Positions 1 through 8,583 are shown, numbered from the stretch's first letter. The stretch is DNA of 53,427 bases from Actinomadura soli (GCF_005889715.1 NZ_VCKW01000021.1:1-53427), one strand, 5' to 3'. Notes: generated by a model from the letters alone, not told the origin. Translations and numbers: made by a program.

Positions 1-135
1 CACCTGCGCCCCCGGCCCCCGGCGCCGCCCACCGAGAAATCACGGTGAATCGGAAACCCACATCTCCCGGGCGGTATCGTCGCGAAAGGTCCACACTGAA
101 TATCGGCGCGTCCGGCCAGGGAAAGGCAGTCGAGC

Positions 136-333
136 ATGGTCGTGGTCGCGGAGGCCATCCGTACGCTGTCCGCGTCCCACCGCGAGATCCTGAACGAGAC
201 GGTGCTGCGCAGGCGGACCGTGAACGAGGCCGCCGACGTGCTCGGGCTCCCCGTCGAAACGGTCAAGTCACGCGTCTACTACGCGCTCCGGGCGCTGCGG
301 ATCGCCCTGGAGGAGCGGGGGGTGGCGACGTGA
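136..333 (+). pseudogene. ECF sigma factor remnant, region 4 only
   Basis: A 65-residue frame that matches only sigma region 4 of ECF sigma factors, with the helix-turn-helix around NEAADVLGLPVETVKSRVYY. It aligns almost residue for residue with the last 65 residues of the complete sigma factor at 3898-4470. Regions 2 and linker are absent: upstream in the same frame there are stop codons at 46-48 and 97-99. A start ATG at 136 with GGGAAAGG upstream could allow translation of a free region 4, but a truncated relic is more likely. It overlaps the following anti-sigma gene by GTGA, the arrangement seen in the intact pair. Confidence 0.75.
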
Positions 334-1019
334 CCGCCGAGGCCGTGCACACCGATGTCGGGGCCTACGCGCTGGGCCTGCTGGAGCCCGACGACGCGAG
401 GGCCTTCGAAGACCATCTCGCCACGTGCGGCCGCTGCTCCGCCGAACTCGCCGGCTTCGCCGCGATTTCGGACCTGCTCACCGGGCTCGGACCGGTCGAG
501 GACGATCCGCCGTCCGCCCCGGCGGCCGGAGCCCCCGACCGCATGCGTCGCCGCGACAGGGCGCGCGGGCCCGCCGGTGGCGACGTCCCGAGCATCCGCC
601 TCCTGGTCGCCGCCGCCGCGATCCTCCTCTTCACGGTCGGGGTCACCGTCGGGGCGACCGGGGGCGGCGACGATCCGGTCCCCGCCGACCTGCGCGGCTG
701 GGGCGAGATCCGGTCGGCCGGCAACGCGAAGTCCGGGCTGGAGGCCGTCGCGGCGGTGCAGAGCAAGGGCTGGGGGACGCATGTGGCCCTCGACCTCGGC
801 AACCTGAAGGGCCCGCTCACCTGCCGCCTCATCGCCGTCTCCACCAAGGGCGAGGAGAGCGAGGTGACCGGCTGGGCGGTCCCGGCGCGGGGGTACGGCG
901 CGCTCGGCTCGCCCGACCACCTCCAGGTGCACGGCGGAATCGCGATCCCGCGCGCCGACCTGGAACGCCTCGTCGTGCGGGCCGACGGCGTCGGAGACCT
1001 GCTGAGCATCCCCACCTGA
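330..1019 (+). CDS. Zinc-finger anti-sigma factor (zf-HC2 type)
   Basis: 229 residues from a GTG start that overlaps the stop of the sigma relic (GTGA at 330-333). The N-terminal domain carries the H-x3-C-x2-C zinc-binding signature (HLATCGRC, about residues 31-38) typical of anti-sigma domains that hold ECF sigma factors. A single transmembrane helix follows at about residues 90-112 (LLVAAAAILLFTVGVTVG), so the rest is extracytoplasmic. The outer domain contains SKGWGTHVALDL and a C-terminal LLSIPT also present in the paralogue at 3128-3901. Its own sigma partner is truncated, so this protein may now be orphaned or act on the paralogous sigma factor; that is inference. Confidence 0.8.
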   Translation: MTAEAVHTDVGAYALGLLEPDDARAFEDHLATCGRCSAELAGFAAISDLLTGLGPVEDDPPSAPAAGAPDRMRRRDRARGPAGGDVPSIRLLVAAAAILLFTVGVTVGATGGGDDPVPADLRGWGEIRSAGNAKSGLEAVAAVQSKGWGTHVALDLGNLKGPLTCRLIAVSTKGEESEVTGWAVPARGYGALGSPDHLQVHGGIAIPRADLERLVVRADGVGDLLSIPT

Positions 1020-1162
1020 CGGACGCGCGGCGCCACGTCGTCCAGCGCACCGGTACGGCCGAATCGAAACCGAATTCCGGTCGCGTCCAGAATGGCCTGT
1101 GAAATCGGGCGGATCCGTGCGACGCGACGGACCCGCCCGGCCCGGACATTACGTTTCGCGCC

Positions 1163-1636
1163 TCACGCCTCGCGCTTGATGAGCTTGCCGTCGACGCCGA
1201 CGACGAACCATTCGCCGTCGACGCCCTGACCGTCGAGGTCGCCCGGCTGCGCGTCACCCGCGTAGTAGTAGAGAGGCCAATCACCATAGGTGGCCTGGAA
1301 GGTGCCTTCCGACCGCTGATAGTGCTTTACCAGCGACCGCTCGACGCCTTCACCGAGGGTGACCTTCACCTTGCCCGCGAGCGCGGGCCACGTGGCGATG
1401 CACTCACCCTCGCAGACACTCGTCCCGGCCTTGTCCTTGGTGAACGCGTACAGGCTTCGTCCCGACCGGTCGGTGATGATCGGCCCGAGATCGGACTGGC
1501 CGACTCTTATGCCCGCGGCCTCGCCGACCTTCTTCGCCGCCTGCTCGGATCCGGCGCTCTCCTTCCCGGACCCGCCGCCGCATCCGGCGAGCCCGATGAC
1601 GGCGATCACACCGAGCAGAACAATGCGTGAGCGCAT
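1163..1636 (-). CDS. Secreted-repeat lipoprotein (COG4315-like)
   Basis: 157-residue exported lipoprotein. The signal sequence MRSRIVLLGVIAVIGLAGC ends in a lipobox (LAGC), so the mature protein should be anchored through Cys19. The body has the two tandem units of the 'secreted repeat of unknown function' family: SGRSLYAFTKDKAG followed by CEGECIATWPAL, and later GDWPLYYYAGD with DGEWFVV. The Y-x-F/Y-x-x-D motifs are the hallmark of this family; the biochemical role is unknown. The ATG at 1636 is chosen because it gives a proper signal peptide and has AGGGAG about 8 nt upstream; a longer frame upstream adds non-signal sequence. It is divergent from the CHRD gene at 1820. Confidence 0.85.
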   Translation of the reverse strand: MRSRIVLLGVIAVIGLAGCGGGSGKESAGSEQAAKKVGEAAGIRVGQSDLGPIITDRSGRSLYAFTKDKAGTSVCEGECIATWPALAGKVKVTLGEGVERSLVKHYQRSEGTFQATYGDWPLYYYAGDAQPGDLDGQGVDGEWFVVGVDGKLIKREA

Positions 1637-1819
1637 GAGAATACTCCCTAGGAAATGGGGGGTGAGTGATGCGTACCATCCCGCTACACGTTGAGTACGC
1701 CGGGCCGGGTTCAATCAGATTCTTTTTTCTTTTACTGAACCGGCCCCGAAGATCTCGTCGTACACCGGGTCGATCCTCAGTCGGACACACACGTTCACTC
1801 ACCAGGAAGGGATCGACTA

Positions 1820-2917
1820 ATGCGCAAGAGCCTCATCTCGCTGCCGATCACTGCGATCTCGCTGACGCTGCTGGGGGCCGTCCCGGCGCACGCGGCCCAC
1901 CCCACGACGCCCGGCACCGCCGCCACCCCGGCACCAGGTCAGGAGCACGGGGCCGGTCATGGTGCGCCCGCACCGACCGGCGCCCCGCCCGCCGATCCGT
2001 CGGCCGCACCGTCAGGCGGCCCCGCCCCGGGCGCGCGAACCTCACAGCCGCAGACCGGCCAGGGGCAGGAGACCCCGTCCCAGGGCAACGGCGCGCCGAG
2101 CAGGGGACGCGGCAAGGCGGTCTTCCTGGCGGCCAGGCTCTCGGGCGCCAACGAGGTCCCGGCCTCCGCGGGCGACGCGGACGGGAGCGGCACCGCCCTC
2201 GTCCGCGTGCAGGGCAACCGGGTGACCTTCGCCCTGAGCTGGAACGGCATCACCGCCCCGACGCTCGGGCACATCCACCGGGGCGGGGCCGGTGTCAACG
2301 GCGACGTCGCGGTGCCGCTGTTCACCAGCGCGATGCCGGCGACCGTGACGGCGGCGGCGGGCGCCGTCACCGTTCCGGACCCCACGATCGCGGACGGCCT
2401 CCGGAACAACCCGGGCAACTGGTACGTGAACCTGCACACCGCGGAGAACCCGAAGGGCGCCGTCCGCGCCCAGCTCACGCCGCTCGGCGGCAGGAGCGAC
2501 ATCCTGAGGCTGCTCAAGACCGGCGGCAAGCGCGCCTTCCTGTCCGGTGACCAGGAGGTGCCGGTCAAGGGCGGCCCCGCGGTCGGCGACCCGGACGCCA
2601 GGGCGGTCGCCTTCGTCCGGCCCTCGCCCGTCCGGTCCTCGGCGGGCGGCGGCTCGGTCCGCTTCTCCATGGCCTGGATCGGCGTCACGCCCAGCCTCGC
2701 CCACATCCACCGCGGCGGGTTCGGGACCAACGGCCCGGTCACCGTCAACCTCTTCACCACCGCCGTGCCGAGCACGATCTTCGCGGTGTCGGGCACCGCG
2801 ACCGGCGTCGATCCCGGCGTCGTCCAGGGCATCAGGACGAACCCGCGCAACTGGTACGCCAACCTCCACAGCACCGAGTTCCCGGGCGGCGCCGTCCGCG
2901 GGCAGCTCAACGACTGA
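1820..2917 (+). CDS. Exported protein with two CHRD domains
   Basis: 365 residues with a Sec signal peptide (cleavage probably after VPAHA, residue about 26), then a Pro/Gly/Gln-rich linker to about residue 93. Two CHRD domains follow, about 94-223 and 235-363. Each has the family pattern LSGxxEVP, an HIHRGG motif (HIHRGGAGVNG and HIHRGGFGTNG) and a closing NWYVNLHT/NWYANLHS plus GAVRxQL. CHRD domains were named from chordin and occur in many secreted bacterial proteins; their function in bacteria is not established. The start has a strong AGGAAGGG site. A long perfect hairpin lies 36 nt after the stop. The neighbouring lipoprotein is also exported, so both may be envelope proteins under control of the nearby ECF system (inference). 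Confidence 0.88.
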   Translation: MRKSLISLPITAISLTLLGAVPAHAAHPTTPGTAATPAPGQEHGAGHGAPAPTGAPPADPSAAPSGGPAPGARTSQPQTGQGQETPSQGNGAPSRGRGKAVFLAARLSGANEVPASAGDADGSGTALVRVQGNRVTFALSWNGITAPTLGHIHRGGAGVNGDVAVPLFTSAMPATVTAAAGAVTVPDPTIADGLRNNPGNWYVNLHTAENPKGAVRAQLTPLGGRSDILRLLKTGGKRAFLSGDQEVPVKGGPAVGDPDARAVAFVRPSPVRSSAGGGSVRFSMAWIGVTPSLAHIHRGGFGTNGPVTVNLFTTAVPSTIFAVSGTATGVDPGVVQGIRTNPRNWYANLHSTEFPGGAVRGQLND

Positions 2918-2952
2918 CCGGCGCCCTCAGGCGAAGGGCCTCCCAAGCGAAC

Positions 2953-2991
2953 GCGGCCGGGGCGTGGAGAATCACTCCACGCCCCGGCCGC
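2953..2991. terminator. Perfect 17-bp hairpin terminator
   Basis: Arms 2953-2969 and 2975-2991 are perfect inverted repeats with a 5-nt loop (AATCA). It sits between the convergent CHRD gene and the anti-sigma gene and is followed on the plus strand by TTT, so it is a likely terminator for the CHRD gene. Confidence 0.8.
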
Positions 2992-3078
2992 TTTCCGTCC
3001 GTGGGACGATCCGCCGTCCGCGGCTCGTCGTGTCCGGCGGTCGCATCCGCCTGCGCGGGGGCGCGCGCGAGAACGAAA

Positions 3079-3110
3079 CGCCCGGCACGGTGCGAAGACC
3101 GTGCCGGGCG
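3079..3110. terminator. 13-bp hairpin terminator of the sigma/anti-sigma operon
   Basis: Arms 3079-3091 and 3098-3110 are perfectly complementary around a 6-nt loop (GCGAAG). It lies just downstream of the minus-strand anti-sigma gene that ends at 3128, so it probably terminates that operon. Confidence 0.75.
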
Positions 3111-3127
3111 CGCTGCCGTACGCCGGG

Positions 3128-3901
3128 TCAGATCGGGATGGTGAGCAGGGTCCCTCCGCCCTCGATCTTCACCTCGAAGCGGTCGAGGTTCGCACGCTGG
3201 ATCGGGGTGCCGCCGTGGGTGATCAGCGGTTGCGGCGAGCCGGGCAGTCCGTAGCCCTTCTCCGGGACCTGCCAGCCGGTGACGACCGTCCGTTCACCGG
3301 TGCGGGACACCGCCTCCAACCGGCACCTGAGGGGGCCGCGGACGCCCTTCAGCTCCAGCCCGACGTGCGTGCCCCAGCCCACGGAACTCAAGCCCACCAG
3401 GCCGCTCACACCCGTCCTGGCATCGGAGCCGGAGTGGCGCTCACCGGACACGACCAGCGCCTGGGCCGGACCGTGCTGGTGCCCGCCCCCGGGGAGCCCG
3501 TCGCCGCGGAGGCCGGTGCCCACGGTGACGCCCGCGCCGATCAGCACGGCGGCGGCCGCGGCGCCGATCACGTATGTCCCACGCCGCCGGCGGCGCTCGG
3601 AACGCCGTTGGCGGCGCAGGAGATCGATCACCTCGGCCGGAGGCCGCTCCGATTCGGCCTCCGAGGGGGGCTCCGTCGCGCCGCTCGCGCCGTCGACCTC
3701 GGTCTCGCGTTCCAGGCCGTGGACGGCGTCGCTGAACTCGCCGAGGCCGGAGAGCGCCTCGGCCATGCCGCTCATCTCGCGGAGCTCCTCCGCGCACGAG
3801 TCGCACTGTGCGAGATGCGCCTCGAAGGCGCGGCGATCGTCCTCCTCAAGCAGCCCAAGGGCGTAAGCGCCGATATCGGTGTGCTCGATCTGCGAGGTCA
3901 T
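3128..3901 (-). CDS. Zinc-finger anti-sigma factor, partner of the adjacent ECF sigma
   Basis: 257 residues. The zinc-finger HLAQCDSC (H-x3-C-x2-C) lies at about residues 28-35, with the preceding IGAYALGLLEEDD that is shared with the paralogue at 330-1019. A transmembrane helix (YVIGAAAAAVLIGAGVTVG) lies near residues 120-140 after an arginine-rich stretch, so the N-terminus is cytosolic and the C-terminal 110 residues are outside. The start overlaps the stop of the sigma gene by ATGA (3898-3901), so the two are translationally coupled, as expected for a sigma/anti-sigma pair. The intramembrane protease or signal that releases the sigma factor is not encoded nearby. Confidence 0.88.
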   Translation of the reverse strand: MTSQIEHTDIGAYALGLLEEDDRRAFEAHLAQCDSCAEELREMSGMAEALSGLGEFSDAVHGLERETEVDGASGATEPPSEAESERPPAEVIDLLRRQRRSERRRRRGTYVIGAAAAAVLIGAGVTVGTGLRGDGLPGGGHQHGPAQALVVSGERHSGSDARTGVSGLVGLSSVGWGTHVGLELKGVRGPLRCRLEAVSRTGERTVVTGWQVPEKGYGLPGSPQPLITHGGTPIQRANLDRFEVKIEGGGTLLTIPI

Positions 3902-4470
3902 GCCGTCACCCCCCTTTCCTCCAAAGCGACGCGCAACGCGCGCAACGCGTAGTAGACGCGGGACTTGACCGTCCCCACCGGAATGCCCAGCACCTCGGCC
4001 GCCTGGTTGACGGAACGGTCGCGCAGCACGGTCTCGGTCAACACCTCCCGATGGGGAGCCGACAGCGCCTTCAACGCCTCCGACACGACGACCTTGCGCA
4101 GGAGACCGTCCATCTGGTCCGCGGTCGGCAGGTGCTCAAGGGCACCGTCGCCGACCTCGGGCGGCCGGATGTCCCGGGACCGCCGATGATCGATCACGAT
4201 ACGCCGGGCGACCGTGGCCAGCCAGGGCATGAGGGATCCGGTCGAGCGGTCGAGCCGGTCCGCGCCCTTCCACGCCCTGATGAAGGTCTCCTGGACGACG
4301 TCCTCGGCCCACTGCCGGTCGCCCGCGGTGAGCCGCATGACGAAGCTCGTCAGCGGCCTGCGGTACTCGCGGTACAGCTCCGCGACGATGCGTTCGTCAT
4401 CGGTTTCGGGGGCGGTCCGGGGAAATCGAACGAGGTTTCTGAACCCGCCGGTGGTTCCTGGTGCTGCCAT
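3898..4470 (-). CDS. ECF-family RNA polymerase sigma factor
   Basis: 190 residues, the usual length for ECF sigma factors. Region 2 is at about residues 28-95, with the core-binding AEDVVQETFIRAWKG and the -10 recognition helix near WLATVARRIVIDHRR. Region 4 is at about 125-180 with the helix-turn-helix VNQAAEVLGIPVGTVKSRVYY that reads the -35 element. It is coupled to the zinc-finger anti-sigma gene downstream, so it should be held at the membrane until released. Its target promoters cannot be identified here; the second, truncated copy at 136-333 shows the locus has been duplicated. Confidence 0.92.
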   Translation of the reverse strand: MAAPGTTGGFRNLVRFPRTAPETDDERIVAELYREYRRPLTSFVMRLTAGDRQWAEDVVQETFIRAWKGADRLDRSTGSLMPWLATVARRIVIDHRRSRDIRPPEVGDGALEHLPTADQMDGLLRKVVVSEALKALSAPHREVLTETVLRDRSVNQAAEVLGIPVGTVKSRVYYALRALRVALEERGVTA

Positions 4471-4694
4471 GGCCGAGGGTCTCCGGGTCTTAGAGGGTTG
4501 GCCCTAGAGGGACAGACGGTCAGCAGACCGTACGAGTCCGGCCGGACGCCCGGTTCAACGGCTTTGAGACTTTCTTAAGGTCCTCTTAGGCTCCCGGCGC
4601 TCCCACCGGTGCGGCACAGCCCGTTGACCTCGGCATCCTCGATACACCCGGCCCCCGCCCGGCATCGGCCGCTTAAGGCCAGGGGAAGCTGCGG

Positions 4695-4922
4695 CTACCG
4701 GCCGGGGAGTTTCCGGCGGAAGTCGGCGGGGGCGTGCCCGTACCAGCGGTGGAAGGCCCGGCGCAGCGCCCGGACGTCGGAGTAGCCGACGCGGGCGGCG
4801 ATCGCGTCGATGTTGAGCCGGGTGTCCCGAAGCAGCCGGGTGGCCTCCGCCTGGCGGACCTTCTCCACTTGCTCGCGCCAGCTGGTGCCTTCCTGGTGCA
4901 GCCGCCGCTGGAGAGATCGGCT
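4695..4922 (-). pseudogene. C-terminal stub of an AraC-family regulator
   Basis: About 75 residues matching only the second half of the AraC DNA-binding domain: RSLQRRLHQEGTSW, then the second helix-turn-helix INVDAIAARVGYSD-type segment (IDAIAARVGYSDVRAL) and the typical FHRWYGHAPADFRR ending. The effector domain and first helix-turn-helix are absent. Upstream the similarity switches directly to a kinase fragment, so this appears to be a deletion junction near 4922. No start codon with a credible ribosome site is seen. Confidence 0.7.
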
Positions 4923-5138
4923 GGACGAACGGGTTGATGGCGCCTTCCCTGAGCAGGGAGTCACGTCGCCCGCCGAGGCGATTGCGGACCGCCTTCACGA
5001 AAACGATCCCTTCTCGCACTCGACCAGGGCCGTCAGGTCCGAACTGAATCCACGCGAGGTGGGCCGAACGTCGCCCAGCACGCCGGCATGCGGATGGACC
5101 AGAGCCGCGAACTCCTTCCCGGAAAGTCCGCCGCTCAT
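4923..5138 (-). pseudogene. Third phosphotransferase-like kinase, N-terminal fragment with frameshift
   Basis: An ATG at 5138 overlaps the stop of the preceding kinase (ATGA). The frame encodes the glycine-rich N-lobe (TSRGFSSDLTALVE) and then runs to a stop at 4995. A shifted frame continues with IVFVKAVRNRLGGRRDSLL and REGAINPFVQ, which parallels FVKAAPKGSRSEDGRQ and REAAINPCVP in the neighbouring intact kinase. The sequence is therefore the first third of another kinase of the same family, frameshifted near 5010 and cut off at about 4922, where an AraC stub begins. Confidence 0.65.
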
Positions 5139-5965
5139 ACTCCACGTCCTCTTGCCCGTTGCCGGTGAGAGGCCCATTGCCGGGCGAGCGAGAGATTGGC
5201 GGGGACATGTGGAGCGAGACGGCCGGCACTGAGACGTGCCCATCGTTCTGCCGACAGATGCGCATACAGATCGATGGACACCGGGTCGGCGTCCGCCCAT
5301 GACGGGAACTGCGCGGCCCATTGCTCGGCTTCGCTGGGAACATGGCCTGCGTGGATCAACCAGGGGATGACCTGGCCGACCTCCACCCACGGAGCGCCTC
5401 GGGACGCGAACGCCCAATCCACTACGACCACGCGCTGATCCGCCGTGATGAGCAAGTTGTGCGGGTTGAGGTCGGTGTGCAGCAGAGCATCCCCGGCAAG
5501 CGACGACACATCGTCCGCGAGAGCGTCCCAACGCCGTTCAACCCTCATGACCACGGCGTCCGGGCATCGAATGGCCTGAAGCCGATGGATCGTCTCCGCC
5601 AACGCGTCTGGATCGGAATGACCCGGCGAGTAGTCCACGTGGCGACCCTCGATGTACTCGAATCCCACAGCGAACCACCCCCCGGCTTCGACCGTCCACA
5701 ACAGCCGGGGGGCGAACTCGGGCACGCACGGGTTGATCGCGGCTTCCCTGCGCAGCGCGCGGACCTGCCGACCGTCCTCGCTCCGTGAGCCCTTCGGAGC
5801 AGCCTTGACAAAAGTCCGTCCCAAGGCCCCTGTCACGGTGACGGCCAGATCGGCATTGCTCCCGCCACGGACCGATTGCACCAAGCGGATTCCGCCGGTC
5901 CGCTCAGCAATCGCATCCCGAACCTGCCCAGGCAACCGGGTCGCTCGCCGTCGCGCATCCGTCAG
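5135..5965 (-). CDS. Aminoglycoside phosphotransferase-like kinase (APH family)
   Basis: About 276 residues with protein-kinase-like features of the APH/choline kinase group: a GGSNAD-type loop and the ATP-binding Lys in RTFVKAA. The catalytic motif LLHTDLNPHNLL follows (H-x-D-x4-N, around residue 170), then the metal-binding Asp in VVVVDWAFAS. The fold is complete, unlike its two neighbours. The start is uncertain: no ATG or GTG fits before the conserved region, and the most economical choice is a CTG at 5965 overlapping the upstream stop. Substrate is unknown; such kinases in actinomycete XRE/DUF397 neighbourhoods are not necessarily antibiotic resistance genes. Confidence 0.7.
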   Translation of the reverse strand: MTDARRRATRLPGQVRDAIAERTGGIRLVQSVRGGSNADLAVTVTGALGRTFVKAAPKGSRSEDGRQVRALRREAAINPCVPEFAPRLLWTVEAGGWFAVGFEYIEGRHVDYSPGHSDPDALAETIHRLQAIRCPDAVVMRVERRWDALADDVSSLAGDALLHTDLNPHNLLITADQRVVVVDWAFASRGAPWVEVGQVIPWLIHAGHVPSEAEQWAAQFPSWADADPVSIDLYAHLSAERWARLSAGRLAPHVPANLSLARQWASHRQRARGRGV

Positions 5966-6618
5966 CGTGCCCGGTGGGTGACCCAAGTGCGGCCCGCTCG
6001 TGCGGCTTTGGCTCTGAAGCCGCGCGCGGTCTCCTGGCTGGCTGTCAGGAGATTCCCGGCGTGCAGGTCGTAGTGCAGCAAGATCTCTCCCGTCAGCGAT
6101 TCCACGGAAAGTGCCGCAATCGCCTCGGCGTATACGCCCCACTGAGGCCCGTCGAGCTTCTTGGCCAGTAGGGCGGTGGCCCTCTCCTGGAGCATCTCAA
6201 GGTTCATCGTGACGCTCGGAAGAGCGCCGCCCGTCCCTCCGAGTCGCGAGAGAGCGTCGAGCACACCGGGCAGATCCGGCGACGCGGGCGATAGGTCGGC
6301 GCTCCGGGCCCCATCGATGAATTCAAACACCAGCAGGACCCATCCTCCACATTCACCCGACCACAGCATCCGCGGAGCCGGGACGCTTGGCGCGAGCGCC
6401 AGGTTGGCCGCACGCTCACGCCTATAGGGGCGGACGGCGTGGTCGTTGGCAGGAATGCCCTTGAGGAAGACGCTGCCTCGGCCTTCGGTGTGCAGCCTCG
6501 CTGCCACTCCTGGCATGATGCCGCGCTCTGCCGACTCGGCTTTGACCACCGCTCCGCATCGTTCCTCAACAGCCGTCCGCGCTGCCTCAGAAAGGTCGTC
6601 CCACACAAGCCTCCGCAC
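5962..6618 (-). CDS. APH-like kinase, truncated after the catalytic loop
   Basis: About 218 residues from a GTG at 6618 (overlapping the end of the upstream gene). It contains the ATP-site Lys (SVFLKGIPAND), the FEFID hinge, and the catalytic loop LLHYDLHAGNLL. After that the sequence becomes unrelated (ETARGFRAKAARAGRTWV) and stops, so the metal-binding D-x-D/DW segment and the C-terminal helices are missing. Without the second metal ligand it is probably inactive. The gene is a paralogue of the kinase that follows it, and the loss of its tail coincides with the poorly defined start of that next gene, suggesting a deletion between copies. Confidence 0.6.
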   Translation of the reverse strand: MRRLVWDDLSEAARTAVEERCGAVVKAESAERGIMPGVAARLHTEGRGSVFLKGIPANDHAVRPYRRERAANLALAPSVPAPRMLWSGECGGWVLLVFEFIDGARSADLSPASPDLPGVLDALSRLGGTGGALPSVTMNLEMLQERATALLAKKLDGPQWGVYAEAIAALSVESLTGEILLHYDLHAGNLLTASQETARGFRAKAARAGRTWVTHRAR

Positions 6619-7090
6619 GCTTATACGAGCCTCGGGAGTCGTGACAGCCCTGATGACACTGGCTGCAGTCGCCCGCCGACGCCCAGAGGTCGATGTCCAC
6701 CGGCAGACTCGCCGCCCGCATGGCCTCCACCGTGGTGCCGATGGACGCTCTCTCATCGTCCGCCGTTCCGCCACAGGTGCGCTCATCGTTGGGCGTGTGG
6801 TGGATGAAGCGTCCCGCCACGCGGTGGCAGAACTCGGCATATTCGCGGGTGTAGAGGATAAACGCGTGCCATCCGATGTCCACGGCCTGCGACGGGGCGA
6901 GTCCTGCACCAGGGTTGAGGGCACACGCCTTGAGGAAGGCCAGTGCCTGTGCCAGGACGCGGCCGGCGTCCTCACTGCTCATGTGCTCTTCGTGAACAAT
7001 CCGGTCCACGAGTCGACGGAACAGATCCGGGCTGATCGATCTCTTGAAGTCGGTGACGGACGGCGTGGGATGCGCTGCCATGAGGACCAC
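6587..7090 (-). CDS. Conserved actinobacterial protein of unknown function
   Basis: 167 residues from a GTG with GGGAGGG 6-7 nt upstream. The central motif AVDIGWHAFILYTREYAEFCH followed by RFIHHTPND is one I recognise from a family common in Streptomyces-like genomes, sometimes annotated as 'glycine-rich domain-containing'. Its function is unknown. The C-terminus has a small cysteine/histidine cluster (CSQCHQGCHDS, about residues 142-152) that could bind a metal. The neighbouring genes are kinases and an XRE regulator. No signal peptide or membrane segment is visible. Confidence 0.7.
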   Translation of the reverse strand: MVLMAAHPTPSVTDFKRSISPDLFRRLVDRIVHEEHMSSEDAGRVLAQALAFLKACALNPGAGLAPSQAVDIGWHAFILYTREYAEFCHRVAGRFIHHTPNDERTCGGTADDERASIGTTVEAMRAASLPVDIDLWASAGDCSQCHQGCHDSRGSYKRAEACVGRPF

Positions 7091-7211
7091 GGGTCACCCT
7101 CCCGTTCGGTTGACGCGGCTCATACGCCGCCGGGGTCTGACTGTTCGTGGCAAGAACGTAGAAAGTCGTCCGTCGCCCACGCCAGCAACTTGCAGCAACT
7201 TGCGTGCGAAC

Positions 7212-8054
7212 TCATAGGGCGGCGATGGCCGCAGTGATCAAGTTGCGGGCCCTCTCGCCGTGAACGGCCATCGAGGACAGTTCGGAGAAAGTTCTGCGGT
7301 ACAGGTCCAGCTCGCCCGTCTGTTGCACTGTGATCTTCGCGGAGACGGTCTCCATGACGACCTGCTTCCCGTCCAGGATCCAGAAACCTTCGACCGGCCA
7401 CATACTCCGGAAAACGGTGAACGGAATTATGCCCAACGAAACCGAGGGTAGTGCCATCACATCGAGGAGATGGCCGAGTTGCCCCGCCATAAGGTCGGCA
7501 TTGCCGATGCTGGTGCGCAACACAGATTCCTCGATCACGACCGCGAAGCGGTGGTCGCCGGTGTAGAGCAGCCGCTCACGTTCGACCCTCGCCAGTGCCG
7601 CTTCGTCGCCATCATCCGGGGTCGAGAAGAACTCGGCTATCCGAGTGAGCAATGCGCGGGCATAGCCGTGTGTCTGGAAGAAGCCGGGAACGACCCCGGG
7701 TTCGTAGATCCAGAAGTTCGACGTCTGCTCCCACAGTGGGATCACGGCCGCCTGAAGCCGCTTCAGGCCGCCCCGCTGCATACGCCGCCACTCGATGTAC
7801 GCCGAGTCGAGTTGACGGTTCATCGAGACGAGTTCAGCAACATCCTGCTCGGCAGCACCACATGCTGCGCACCATGCTTTGATATCGGAATCCGCGATGG
7901 CCTGCCTGCCGCTCTGAATTCGGCTGCTCTTGGACTCGTGCCAGCCGCACATGGAAGCCACCTCCCGGGCGGAGAGGCCGGAATCCAGACGGATCTCCCG
8001 CAGCCGGGCAGCCAGCGCGTCCCTGGCCTGCTGGACTGAAGATGAAGGGTGCAT
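7212..8054 (-). CDS. XRE-family regulator with DUF5753-type C-terminus
   Basis: 280 residues. The N-terminal 65 hold an XRE helix-turn-helix (LREIRLDSGLSAREVASMCG, with SKSSRIQSGRQ as recognition helix). The remaining 200 residues are the DUF5753-type domain, seen in IYEPGVVPGFFQTHGYARALL and the late LYRRTFSELSSMAV. In actinomycetes this architecture is usually encoded beside small acidic DUF397 proteins, as here (8984-9599). Known pairs influence development or antibiotic production, and the regulator is thought to be antagonised by its DUF397 partner. This gene is intact even though its upstream partners are damaged. Confidence 0.9.
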   Translation of the reverse strand: MHPSSSVQQARDALAARLREIRLDSGLSAREVASMCGWHESKSSRIQSGRQAIADSDIKAWCAACGAAEQDVAELVSMNRQLDSAYIEWRRMQRGGLKRLQAAVIPLWEQTSNFWIYEPGVVPGFFQTHGYARALLTRIAEFFSTPDDGDEAALARVERERLLYTGDHRFAVVIEESVLRTSIGNADLMAGQLGHLLDVMALPSVSLGIIPFTVFRSMWPVEGFWILDGKQVVMETVSAKITVQQTGELDLYRRTFSELSSMAVHGERARNLITAAIAAL

Positions 8055-8063
8055 GTCAGCGCG

Positions 8064-8583
8064 TCAGGAAGGTCGGTAGTCCCCGTGATCGACCGCCCGC
8101 TCCCACACGGCCGCGAATGCGGCGGAGCACTGCGAAATGAGCGCATGGTCGGTGGTCACCTCGTTGTCGGCCCATTCGCCGTCACCGTTGAAGTGATTCC
8201 ATACGAGGACGGCGGAATCAAACACCCAGAAGTCTGAGGGAGGCGTCACAAGGCCGGCGGTCATGTGACGAGGCAGCCACCGCACCTGCTCCCCCGCTGC
8301 AAGGTTAACCTGGGCCGTACATTCCCAGAGCCAGCGACTATAGCGAGAGAGCGGTTCGGAGACAATTCGCGCTCTCCGTACCTCGACCCCTCTTGAGACC
8401 GCCTCGCCGATCGTTATATCCACCACTAATCATTGGCGTCAGTGAACACGTTGCCGGTTTCAAGCCACTCGTGAACGAGGCGTCCGCCATGTAAGCGTCG
8501 CGCGACTCAAGATGGACCGCTGAATGATCAGCTGCAGCGAGAATGTCTTCAAACCTCTCGTTGGTCAGCGGGGTCCCCATCAA
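8064..8583 (-). pseudogene. DUF6879-family gene, frameshifted
   Basis: The N-terminal part (from ATG near 8583) reads MGTPLTNERFEDILAAADHS and RDAYMADASFTS, typical of DUF6879 proteins. Near 8455 the matching frame shifts (WLETGNVFTDAND then a TAG) and shifts again before VDITIGEAVSRGVEVRRARI, after which the conserved C-terminal half is intact (VRWLPRHMTAGL, FWVFDSAVLV) to the stop at 8064. At least two frame changes and one stop make this a pseudogene unless there is a sequencing error. A 120-residue C-terminal product from an ATG at 8426 remains possible. It lies 9 nt upstream of the XRE gene. Confidence 0.7.
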
